The notes under the pieces were generated by a model. The model searched no databases, was not told the origin of the DNA, and saw nothing but the letters and a program-made list of their open reading frames with translations. Shown here piece by piece: positions 36,491-48,325 of a stretch of DNA of 64,000 nt. How positions within the stretch are numbered: the first letter of the stretch is position 1; the number at the start of each line of letters is the position of its first letter. This DNA comes from Manihot esculenta. Its lineage: Eukaryota; Streptophyta; Magnoliopsida; Malpighiales; Euphorbiaceae. Made by a program: the position numbers and the translations under genes. The stretch is from NCBI RefSeq assembly GCF_001659605.2, contig NC_035177.2:31574136-31638135 (forward strand). Direction: 5' to 3'.

Positions 36491-36849
36491 GTGATTAGAG
36501 AAATGGTATAAAGCACACAAAGAGGTTCATTATTTAATCTTCCTTGCTTCCAATGAAGTTTTAGGACAAGAAACTATGAAGAAATTACATATCTTTTACC
36601 TTTTCTTGCAGGGCCACGAATCTGCAGCAGTTGTTTTCGTGAAGACTGAAGTTACAGTTAAGAGAGGTAGACAAATCTGAAGGACGATTTGTAACCTTTA
36701 ACATGTCTCAGCTTTAAAATGCTGCAGTGTCCCACCTCATTTTTTAAAAAAAATGATTGGTCCAACTGGATGTTTTTCTTCTTTGCTTGATAAATTTTGT
36801 TTCTTGCTTAAATAATTGAGAATCAAAACACAGTGAAAGGGCGGGAAAA

Positions 36850-39155
36850 AGAAAAATATAATTTTCATAATAATTTTTTATATTAACATTAAAAATTATT
36901 ATTATTTATTAATAATACTATTTTCACTCAAAATGAATTATAAATTTTAAGTAAAAATCTAATAAAATCACATAATTTTAAAATCATTTTATTGAGTTAA
37001 AGAAAATTGAATTCTGAAAGATAGTTTTTTTGTAATTAAATAAAATATATAGACTCTAAATGTTAAAAGCACATTAATTTATGTAATTTAAAATAGTTTA
37101 GCTCAAATTAAGTCAAATAATTTTTAAATTTATGTTTTATTTAATCTAAACTGATTAATTTAAATTATTTAATAATTTCATATTAATTATTATATATAAT
37201 TTAAAATTATCGTAATCCACCGAAATGATACCGTTACGCATCAAAACAGTTAATGTAAAATTATATTAAAAGAATATAATATACCTAAAATTACAAAAAT
37301 TTTGCAAAAAATTGATTTTCCAATTTATATGAATTAAATATGACTTTTTAGTGAAAAATTAAAATGGTAAAATAAATTCAAATTGATATTTTGTTTTTTC
37401 CAATTTATATGAATTAAATATGACTTTTAGTGAAATCGGCTCTCGAGATGCTTACTTGTTGGGCTTGGAGAGATTATGGACCCTCTCCCACCATATCCCC
37501 TCACTCCCCAAGTCAAATTTGAACTAAATCCAAGCCAGAAGGCCTATTCCATAACAATATGCTCTAACAAAGAACTAAGTAAAATAAACTTGACAAAAAA
37601 TTAAAAATTCAGATCAAATAAGCAAGCATTTAGAGCTTACTACCAAAACAACTAATAAATGAGCATATAATAAATAATTTATTATTATTTAATTTTTTAA
37701 ATTTAAATATAAAATATCATAACAGCTATCGATTATAATTTTTATAATTTATCTAATTTTTTAAATTTAGAATTTTTTTTTGATTTTATCTGTTATTTTT
37801 TAATTATTATTTTAAAAAATTATTATACTCATAAATAATATAAATTATTTAATAATATTAAATTTTATGCCCAATTAGTCATCTATATAAACATAATAAA
37901 AGTAAGTTCTTCAATTAAACAGTAATTCTTAAATTAATTTCACTATCTTCAAATTACAAATTTATCCCTGATTGCATTACATATAATTTATTTATTTTAG
38001 AGTTTATGAAAAAAGACTGTATTTTTAATTTTATTATAATTATATTCTGTATTTTATTGTTAATTAAAATTTAACATGTTTTAATTATATCTGTCGTTAT
38101 TTATACCATGAAAAATTAATGGAATTACACATCATTCAGTATGTGAATGCCACATTAATCAATAAATTTCAAGATAACATTGGTAATTATTTAAAAGTTT
38201 AGGATAGAATTATAATAATTATAATAAAATTAAAAATATAATTTTTTTTTGTAATTATTTATTTTATTAATAATAATTTTTAAGAGATGGAGAAATGGAA
38301 AATGAATTTATAATTTCAAATGAATTATATATTCTTTTACCCACTTAATTTAGTCAAATTAGATAATTACATATTTTATCCATATATTATTAATTTTTTT
38401 AAAATTCACTCTAAATATTAATATAGTTTAGAAAAAAATTATCAATGCTACATTAAAAGAATAATTTTTAAAATGTATTTTAAAAATTTTTTATTTTTAA
38501 ATATTTTCAAATTAAATAATATTAAATAATATTTTAAATTATTTTTAATATTTCATAACTAATATATTTAATAAGATTATTTTTTTTAATAATAATTTTA
38601 AAAATAATACTAAATAGTAAGCATATTAAACATATTCAAGAAAAATTAGATCATAATGATTTTAATAAAAATAAAATAACATAAATTATTATTATAAAAT
38701 TATTAATAAAAATTAAAAAAATTAAATAATAATATAAATAGTAATTTTTAAATATATTTAATAATAAAAAATAACTTGAAAATTTTATGAGTTTTTAACT
38801 AGTGCATTTGGTCAAATATTAAAAAAATAAAATTTAATTGTTAAAAAATAAAAATATAAAATAAAATTATAATAAAAATAAAATATTTGACTATGTAACG
38901 ATGATGTGGTAAGTCACAATATCATTAGTTTTTTAAATTTTATTAGTTTTTTAATGGTATAAGTACCAATAAAATATAATTGAAATAATTTTAAAAAGTT
39001 ATATGTTAATTAATAAAATAAAATACTGAATGCAATTATAATAAAATTTAAAAGATAATTTTTTTTCCATTAACTCTTTATTTTATATAAAAGTAAACAA
39101 AGATACACAGCCCAAAGCGTAACTAACTTAAAAAACCATGGTATAAAATAAGTGG
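36850..39155. other. AT-rich intergenic region
   Basis: A short direct repeat around TCCAATTTATATGAATTAAATATGAC occurs twice (37319-37344 and 37399-37424). Otherwise only AT-rich low-complexity DNA; no gene seen. Confidence 0.5.
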
Positions 39156-39206
39156 GTGCATGCTCCATATCCTGAAAGAAAAATCTTATTATTATTGTTA
39201 TTATTA

Positions 39207-40632
39207 TTAATCAATATTAATATATTTTTGGTGATGATTCTGCAGCGACAGATTGATATCTCTAGCTATGTTCTTGGCGTCCATGGAAATCCCATGCAGT
39301 CCTCTCCTAGCAAATCCAGCAGCGTAAAGCCCATTTTCTCCTCTCCAGTGGTTTGGAAATTCTCCCCTCGGCATTCCTTCTTCGTTAAAGAGATCTTCAC
39401 CACCCTGATAAAAATCAATTTTATTTAATATTTTATCAAACAATTATTAAAAAACAAAGAAAGAAATTAACAATATACCTTAAGCCAATTTCTGACAGTG
39501 CTTTTGTAGCCGGTGGCAAAAACTATAGTATCAAACTGATCAATGGTTCCATTTTCAAACATGATTTTGTTAGCTTTGATGCTTGTTATTGAAGGAAGAA
39601 CCTTGATCTCTCCTCTTTTAATCTTATCCATTGTCCCAACATCAATGGTCGGAGATTGACCCAATCTTGCTTTAATCTGAAACGGACCTTCTGTTGGCCT
39701 TTCAAGCCCGTAATTGGAAAGGTTTCCATACCTGAACTTGCTAAGAGTCACAGCTATGGTGTCTACCAATTTGCAGGGGAGATACTCCAACATGAACATC
39801 CCTAGGAACACCATCTCCTTTGTCAGAACATGGACCTGCATGCATGAACATAATAATAAGTAAAAATATTCCCAAAAAAATATTATTTAATTCATTCACG
39901 TGCATTGAACTTTGACCTCGTTTAAACGAGAACAGTATCAAACTACTATTTCAAGATCATTGGTTGGTAGCAAACAGTAATTTTTAATTATTAACAAAAA
40001 GTTTGAAAGAGAAGTACCGGGCTGCGAGAAACAATGGAAGTATGAGCATCATGATTTGATAGATCAAAAGCAATTTCCATTCCAGAATTTCCGGAACCTA
40101 CAACCAAAACTTCTTTGTCTTTAAACTTTTTGCCATTGACAAACTGGCTTGAATGAATGAACTCTCCAGAAAAGCTATCAAGCCCAGGAACATTAGGGAT
40201 AGAGCCTTGGCTATTTTCACCAGTAGCAACCACCAGAAACTTGGCTACGTAAACTTCATGCACGTCCAGTTCAAGATTTTTAACTGTGACACACCAGTTC
40301 CCACCTTCCTTATCATCAAAATAAGCAGACTCAACGTTCCTACGACATCGAGGTTCAATATTAAAGCGAGAAACATAGTTGTCTAAGTAGCTAATGAAAT
40401 CGCTTCTGGGAATGAATGTGGGAAACTCAGATGGGTAGGGCATGTGAGGAAGCTCGCAGTATCGCTTAGCGAGATGCAATTTGAGGCGATCATAAGCCCT
40501 GTTCCTCCACAAAGACGCATAACAATCCTCTCTTTCTAAGACAATGTTGGGGATTGAAAGAAGATTTAAGCAAGCAGATGTTGCGAGACCAGAAGGGCCT
40601 GCACCAATTATCAATACCGTCACCTTCTCCAT
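39207..40632 (-). CDS. YUCCA10/11-like flavin-containing monooxygenase
   Basis: Three exons (40632-40018, 39835-39479, 39404-39207) join in phase 0 to 389 residues, the normal YUCCA length. The FAD-binding GAGPSG is at residues 10-15, the FMO-identifying stretch [11 protein letters not shown] at 154-164, the NADPH-binding GSGNSG at 179-184 and the conserved FATGYKS at 311-317. YUCCA enzymes convert indole-3-pyruvate to indole-3-acetic acid, the rate-limiting step of the main auxin pathway. The short N-terminus and short exon structure favour the YUCCA10/11 branch, but that is by resemblance only. The ATG at 40632 is the first in frame; only a GTG lies upstream. Introns are GT-AG. No damage was seen. 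Confidence 0.92.
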
Positions 40633-40749
40633 TCGTAAAACTAAACACACAACACACTGAAAACTTAGATTCTTTTTTTGAAAAACACTTGCGATTCTGC
40701 TAGGTCTACTGAGTTGTGAGTTGTGAGTTGGGAGTTGTAACGTTTTGCC

Positions 40750-40756
40750 TTATATA
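40750..40756 (-). promoter_or_regulatory. Probable TATA box of the YUCCA-like gene
   Basis: TATATAA on the minus strand lies about 118 bp upstream of the ATG, preceding AGGCAAAACG. Confidence 0.6.
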
Positions 40757-40759
40757 CAA

Positions 40760-43260
40760 GATCAAGATTGCAACCCAGATCTTTATTTCCAATTTTATTA
40801 GAAATTGATTAATTGCATTCTTATCAAGGAAATATTTTGTGTGGTTACAGTGAATTGCAGTGAGGTTCATCCCATCAAAAATCTCTTAAATAGGAAATAT
40901 TGTGTGTGGTTAGATTTTCTTGTATCAATAAATAAAATATTAATTTTGATTACATTAGATAATATTAATTAATTGACTATAATTAAAATAAAAGTTTAAC
41001 AGTAGAATAATTTAAATATTTAAGAAACCCTAATTATTAATTTTGATTACAAAACATAATTCATATAAAATTTTAAATTTGTACTGTAATTAATAAGGAA
41101 AAAGTGGGTATAATTAAAAAAGAAAACCTAAAATTTTTTGCTTTTTTTTAATATTTAGATTATATGATTTCTTATTTATCACATAGCAATGAAAAGATTT
41201 CTTGCCTTATTTATACCAAAATACGAGGCCAATTTTCATTCTCAACAAACACATTGAACGGGAAATTAAAATTTAAAAAAAAATAATTTTTTTGGTAACA
41301 AATCTGCAGGGCAGCATGATATTTTTTATATTTTAGATTTTTGTTGAACACAAATTATATGTTTCTAAGTCTGAAAACCAAAAACCATTGGCATCTAAAT
41401 CAGGAATTTCACGAATGCTACAGATGCATGTAGCCACATCCCATTCATCTAGGATATAAAAATTTTGAAAAATGGAAATTAATTTTTTTTTAATTTTTAT
41501 TTTATAAAATCCAATGTATCTAGTAAAATTGATACATGATAATTAAAGGTGACTCTTTTGATATTCTCTTATTTTCTTTTCAAGATCAAAATAATTAAAT
41601 ATATTAATTAATTTAATCTACTGGGTTTTATGGATATAAATGGAAAAATCATATTCAAAGGATGATGCACAGGTTTTTCCAATAAATAAAAAAAATGCAT
41701 TGTATATCATGCTAATCAAAATTGTAAAATTATAATTATTAGTGGCCTTATTTTGTAGAAAATTTATTAATTCTTTTTTATTTTAAAATCACACCATTGA
41801 AATATTTATATATTTTATAAGATTAAACTTTTAATCTTTCTATAAAAAAAACTCTCACTTAACTCATTTTAATAAAGTATAAATATTTAAAATTATAAAA
41901 ATTAAATAATTCATGTAATAAAAATTAAAAAAAATATTATTTAATTTTATGGTATGCAGTAATTTACTAATTAATTTTTTCGATTTTTAACAATACATTA
42001 AAATGTCTCTAATATTTTAAAAAGTCTATTAATTAATTATTTCATTAATTTTAACCATTAAGTATGGTAAAAAAATTTAAAATATCTCTAATACGGATAA
42101 ATTAATTAACAAATTTTTTAAAAAATTTAAAAGTTCAACTAATAAATTTTTTAAAATTATAAAAATTAAATAATAAAATACTCATAATAAAATTAATGAA
42201 AGGATTAATTAGTATAATATAAATAGCTTCTTATTTTAAAGAGTTTTTTATAACTGTTTAAATAGAATATATTTAAAACTAATATGACATAAATAATGTC
42301 TATTATATTAAATTAAATATTAAAATAAATTAAAATATCTCATCACTTAATAACATATCTCTTAATTATTTTAATGATGTTTTAATAAAAGAGTAAATTA
42401 AAAATTAAACATTACAAATAAATATAATAAATTCAACAATATTAAAATTTATGCTATGTTTTAATTTAATAAGGTCATGTATCTTTAAATATAATATTAA
42501 TGTCATAAAATAAAACTTTTTAAATAAAAATAAAATAAAATAATATATTATAAAATACATAAAATTTATAAAAATAATAAAAAAAATATGAAAAGCAGTT
42601 ATTATTTAGGATCCACATAGTAAATTTTTATTTTTAATATATAACTATTTAGATAAATTTAGAATTTTATTTTCCCTATTTTTTTTTTGAAAAGAGCTTC
42701 TATAGAAAATCAAAATGAGGTATATTTTTCAAAAAAAAGCTTTTAATAAATAAAAACTCTTTTGTAATTTTATCCACACACATTGAACTTAAAAAATCAC
42801 TTTTAACTTATTAAAAAGTCTACGGGAGCTTAATCAAGACTTGTGATGCAAATTAGGTCTGGTTTTTAGACCAACTGATGGTTTGATTGATAGATCTCTC
42901 TAGCTGCAGTGGTAATAGCGTACTTAGATCTTGTTTGTTTTGGGGGAAAATTAGTTAAGAAAGTTAAAATTTCTGAAAAATGTTAAAATTCACCTTATTT
43001 ATGTGGCCATATTTGCTACCTTTCCGGAAGTATATATCTCCACTTTTCTTACTGTAGAGGAAGTAAATTGATTACCTTTATCCAAGGAAGTGGAGTTCAC
43101 TACTTTTCACTTTGCCTTTTTTGTTTCCCTCTTTCTCCACGTGTGTGTGTATATATATATATATTGATTAGTATATCATTATAAAATTATATATTAGTTG
43201 ATGTCATGAAATTCAAATAATAGAGTTTTGCAATGTGTAAGTTTAGAAAAAGGATATTCT
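40760..43260. other. AT-rich intergenic region
   Basis: No gene recognised. A (GT)n(AT)n microsatellite is at 43138-43164. A shared phrase (GGAAATATTTTGTGTGGTTA / GGAAATATTGTGTGTGGTTA) occurs at about 40829 and 40893. Confidence 0.5.
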
Positions 43261-43261
43261 C

Positions 43262-43805
43262 TTCCTTGATATTCCCTTCCTTCTCTGCTACGGTGCCACA
43301 CAAGTTCGTACATATAGGGTGTCAGACCTCTTTCATGTCAGGTGGCTATTTAATTTTTTGGCGCCTTGTGTTTATACAATCTAAGTAATTACGAACCTAA
43401 ATCATTCAAACAATATATCACTCATGCAGTTAAAAGCAACATGCCTTTATTGATTCTAAAAGCAAAGCAATAATAATAGAAAAATCAAGTTGCGTAAATA
43501 TTGAAAATAAATAAGAATTTAATAATGAAGTTCTAAATCTCTTTATTCATAAAAAAACTGTAAATTTCCAACTTCAACTAATGCATACAGAGCTGTGGAG
43601 TTGTGGAGTGACTGAACCCGCTACCCTTTATCACATCACATTACCGGACTGAATTTCTCGTTACTGGATATGGGCGTGCAGAAAACTTGACTTGTCCCGC
43701 TCGTTTGGGTCAAGGCTCAAGATATTGGGCCGGCCTGCGAAATGGACTTATAAACCTTTGGGCCCATTTGATTTTTTTAAATTTGACGAGATCCGACGGT
43801 CATCA
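43262..43805 (-). mobile_element. Degraded LTR of the Tat-like family, with an internal insertion
   Basis: The right end (CCGACGGTCATCA) matches the LTR terminus of the 47588-58777 element. Internal phrases match the fragment at 60735-61089: CTGCTACGGTGCCACA..., GACTGAATTTCTC..., GGGTCAAGGCT. Between about 43374 and 43588 some 215 bp of AT-rich DNA has no counterpart in the relative and looks like a later insertion. Confidence 0.65.
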
Positions 43806-44244
43806 CAGGTGAATTAAATACTTTTTTAGTATTGAATATTATAAAATGTGTTATATTAAATTAATAAATATTTTGCATTGAAATAAGGGCATTTATGTCA
43901 TTTTCATTATATTTTTACAACTTTCTAGAAAATAGATTAGTCTGAATCAAACGAAGTCTTAATTTTACTCATAAGTTTCACAGAATAAATTGATTTGTGA
44001 TTAAAGTTTCATGATTTAGTTTGCTAAAAAGAGTTGGGTTTATTTTTGAGCTTTGTAAGATAAAAATTCTCTATGTCATACTCTTACCTTATGGATTTTG
44101 TTAGTATAATCCTTACTTATATGGTCAAAGAAAAATAGAATATAAAAATAATTATTTAATATGACCGTATAATTGAAAATCGAGTATGGATTTGGACATT
44201 GGCCTCTTGAAGTTCAGGAGCTTTCTCACTTTCTTCATGTTTGA

Positions 44245-44655
44245 GACTTAAAAAACCAATGAGAAATCGAAATTGTAGTATTTATAAAAATTAAATTAAT
44301 TTTAAATATAAATTAATTTGTATTAATCAGTTTAGTTTAATTTAATTTAATTTAATTTAATTGATTAGATCTTTTAATAAATTTTTTTATTTTTTATATT
44401 TTATTTTGAGTGTTATAAAATTTAATTAAAATATTTTAATTTTAATTATAATTTAATTTTTTTATATTATAAAAAAATAATATATTATTATATTAATTAA
44501 TTTAATTTAATTTTATTAATTTTTTATTGGTTAAAATTAAATCAAATCAAAATAATTAAAATATTTAAAAGTAAAAAATAAATCACACTAAAACATTAAA
44601 AATTTAAATTAATTCAATTAAATCAGATTTTTTCAATTTCAAACTGTATACTGCT
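44245..44655. mobile_element. Decayed copy of the 15473-15915 MITE-like element
   Basis: Shared order includes TAGTATTTATAAAAAT, AATAAATTTTTTTATTTTTTA, AAAATTTAATTA(A/G)AATATTTTAA, AATAATATATTAT and a self-complementary arrangement. Where the 15-kb copy has CGG/CCG words this copy has TAA/TTA, so it has lost nearly all C and G. Confidence 0.55.
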
Positions 44656-46104
44656 CAATGGTTCTGCGCATTAATAACGGAAGAAGGCTGAAATATAATT
44701 AATGTTTCGATTTTTTTTAATAAAATAATCAAATTGGTTTGAGAATTGAAATTTTTTAAATTATTAACAAAACAGAATTTCCAATCAAAAAAACTAAATT
44801 AATTCAGTTTAATTCATCAATAAAAACGTTTATTAATTAAACTCTTTCATGGCCTCAAAATCTTTCAATTGTGATTGGTCTCTATTTTTTATTTACTCAA
44901 TGGATTTTTCAATTTCTTTTAAAACTCTACAAAAAAAATTTAACTTAAATGGTTTTACAATAAATTAATTTACTATTATATTTTTTAAAATATATAAGGA
45001 GACCGAAATTTTAGTGTCATAATTGACTCAACAGAGAAAATACTTTGCTCAATAGGATCATGAAAACTATGAATATAAGTAGTTTAAAAAATTGGGAATT
45101 GTATAATATTCTATTTTGTTTGCCAGGATTCTTTTTATACAAATAATTAAATTAATTGATTTTAATAAATTAAAATATATAATCTTTAATAGCTTATAAT
45201 GAAAATATAACTTTCTTTACGATTTAAAATAATTTAAATTTAGTACTCACGAATTTAATTTGATGGTGAGTATATCTGACTAAATTTAAAAGATTTCAAA
45301 TTTATTTTTCACTAATCTGTTAAAATTAAATTGATTTATAACTTTGATTTTATTGTTACTTTCTGTGCTATTCACTCTCTTTATATAGAAAATGTTATTA
45401 GAAATTTATTTTTCTTACAAACAGTAAAAATATTCTATAATAATTCTTATAGATACCTGGTGTTTTAATGTTTGTATACTTAAATAAATAAGATTAATTA
45501 ATAATATTAATTTTAAAAAATTTATAATAATTTATTTAAAATATCTTTTAAATTATTATTTTTTTCATATCTACCAAATGCTAACTTTTTAAGTGATTGT
45601 TGAACAGTTTTCATCTTATTAGTTAAAATATATATAAATATAATTGCATTCAATTGAATTTTTATATTAGACAGATTAATAATAAATTTAAATTAATTTA
45701 ATTTTCATTATTTTTATTATTTTAAATTAAATATAAATATTTATTCTTATAAATAATAATTATTTTTATCACATTTTTCATTATTAATATTTTTTATAAT
45801 TTTTCAATTCTGTATTTTACATAACTTTTTATCATTAAAAATATAAAGACTATTTTTTTAAATTAACAAAATAATATAATAAATTTTTTTAATATTAATT
45901 ATTAATAGTCAATATTAAATTAAAATAATTTTTTAAAGAGAAAATATTAATTAAAAAATAAAAATAAATTTAAAATTAATAAAATAAACAAATTTTAAAA
46001 AAAAGTTTTCCAAATTTAATTAAGTAATTTTGATGTAAATAGTTTTAAGTGAAATTATTTCTTATAAAATTTTAATATTTAAAAAAATTTACTTTTTAGT
46101 CCGA

Positions 46105-46601
46105 TATGACCGCTGTATTTCTCCACCCGTGTCTGGGGCCAGACCCACGATACCAACCTATTGTCTAGAGGCCCTAAGCCTCACATGTGCACCAAGGCCG
46201 ATCCGCTCAGCTTTAAGATTGGGCTTCAGTTATTTTCTTCAATCAGGCCGGCCCAGCATCGTCGGCCCAATGAACAAATTCTTTTTGGACTCAGTTCTAA
46301 TTTTGTCTTCCGGCCCAGTTCGGAATCAGGAAGAAGATCGACCCGCCTGTCTTGTAGGTCCATCCGCATGCGTACCTAGGGAGAATCAGAGGTCGTTATG
46401 CACAGAGTATGGATCTGATTTCATCGTACGTCCGTATCAACATGGCAGGGACAGGTGGCCCAGTGATAGTCAGTCTATTATGCGTCGCTAGCAGATAAAG
46501 GGAAACAGATAAAAGGGAGAAATGGTATCCTCTAACTCTAAGCTTTTTTTCAGTTTTCTGAAACTCTTGTAAAACCCTATTTTCTGGATTTCAGATCATT
46601 A
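46105..46601 (+). mobile_element. Solo LTR of the Tat-like family, diverged
   Basis: It starts TATGACCGCTGTATTTCTCC and ends TTGTAAAACCC...GGATTTCAGATCATTA, matching the two ends of the 498-bp LTRs read on their sense strand. Its length (about 497 bp) agrees. Internal landmarks GAATCAGAGGTCGTTATGCA, ATCGTACGTCCGTATC and GGCAGGGACAGGTGGCCC align with the 27-kb copy. No internal element sequence and no clear target duplication. Confidence 0.8.
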
Positions 46602-47582
46602 TATTCAAAATCAATTCTCACAAGAATTCAAGGGAACTGAATTCTTACCTTATTAATTTTACCAAAAACAAAAATTTAGAAAAAAAAAATTATTTTTTAA
46701 ATTTTTTTTCAAAATTAGACGTTTCAAACAAGGTATAATAAATACATTTCAGTGAATAAAATAAGAGTATTAAACAATCACACTTTAAAGGGGTTTGTTG
46801 CTAGTATTTCTCTTTGTATATTATCATTAAATGACTTTTTTATTGAGAAAATTATTAAATGACAAATAATTTATATAACAAATAATTTAAAATTAATATT
46901 ATTTTAAAATTTTTATATAAAGTGTGACAAATAAGAATTTATATAAAAAATAAAAATTAATATTATTTTAAAATTTTTAAAATAACAAATAATTTAAAAT
47001 AAAAAATTATTCAAAACGACAGTTAGTGTGAGACGGATATAATATTAAATAAGATATATAATAAAGTTTAAAATTAAATAAAAGTAATATAATATTTAAC
47101 ATTTATAATACTAAAATAAAAAAATTAACTAGGTGGAATTAAAAGTTTAAAAAAATATCAAAAACAAGTAAGTCAATTTATTTCTAGACCTCATACGCTA
47201 CTCAAGTAAATATTTTTAAAAGTGGTAGTCATAATTTTTGAGAGATTAATTTTTTGTAAAAAATACTTTAGCACAAGAAGAAAAAAAAAAAAAAAAAAAA
47301 GCTTAAAGATTGGTTTTTGGTGACTATAATGATTCTTTTCTGCCTTATGAGTCGTTGATTTTTTTTGTTTTTTTGTTTTTTTTTTCTTTCTGGTCGGATT
47401 TCTATTGGAAACATCCACTTCATAAACCCACATAAAGAGTAAAACCTCAATCAAAGTTTTTCCTCTATGTTGCTCTTTGCTCACCATTAGGGAAACCATC
47501 TTTCATTTTATTATATGGTATATAGAATTAGAATATATTTTAGCTAAATATCGGTGTTTTATTATTTTTTTATTTATCAAAT
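46602..47582. other. AT-rich DNA left of the large retrotransposon
   Basis: There is an A20-type run near 47279-47300 and several T-runs. Overlapping minus-strand ORFs at 47191-47499 are low complexity and not credible as genes. Confidence 0.45.
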
Positions 47583-47587
47583 ATCTC

Positions 47588-48085
47588 TGATAATCTGAAA
47601 TCCAAAAAATAGAGTTTTACAAAGGTCCTGTAAACTTAGCAAAAACTTAGCCTGTGAAGAGAGTATTTTCTCCTTTTAATTCTTTCCTTTTGTCTACTAG
47701 TGACGTATAACGAAATCCTTGTCATTGAACCACGTGTCTCTGCTATGCGGATATGTACGTACGAGAATATCAGATTCCTGCTACATGCGTAATGGTCATT
47801 TAATTCTCCCCTGGTACGCATGCGGGTGGACCTACCAGTCTGACGGGCTGGCTGTTTACCCTCTTCTGGACCGGACTGAGAGATGGAGTTAAGGCTGAGT
47901 CTAGTGGAGGCCTGATTACTGGGCCGGAAGGCTGGGCCGATCGGATAGAGGAATCTCGGTGAGTTCCAGTCCTTCAGATGAGCGGGCTGGGCCTGCCTCT
48001 TGGGTGAGACTTAGAAGCCTTCAGATTATGGGCTGTCTTCGTGGGCCTGGTCTATGACCGAGGTGAAGAAATCCAGCGATCATCA
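47588..48085 (-). repeat. 3' LTR (relative to gag-pol)
   Basis: 498 bp with TG...CA ends (TGATAATCTG...GATCATCA on the plus strand). Pairs with 58280-58777. Confidence 0.95.
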
Positions 48086-48087
48086 AT

Positions 48088-48104
48088 TGCCCCTTTACCT
48101 TCTC
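48088..48104 (-). other. Polypurine tract
   Basis: On the minus strand the purine-rich GAGAAGGTAAAGGGG lies 2-3 nt before the 3' LTR, the normal site for plus-strand priming. Confidence 0.75.
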
Positions 48105-48325
48105 GTCAGTTATTGCCCAACTGATGAGGGGGTAAATACCGAGAGTCATCATGACCGCGCCGCCCAAGGACAGTTTTCTCAAAATGCCTCTTTGTCTCAT
48201 TACTGTTTCGAATTTCAAATTCTCCAGCTTTTCTCGAAACTTTTGCTCTCCTCTGTTCTTTTGCTCTCTTCGTTCTCCTCTGCTCGTCCGCCCTAACTAC
48301 TTTCAAGTACGTCTCTCATTCCTCC

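Noticed and set aside
46129..46491. 120-codon ORF
   Set aside because: It lies in the second solo LTR; same reason.
47191..47499. 102-codon minus-strand ORF rich in Lys and Phe
   Set aside because: Built from A- and T-runs; no similarity.
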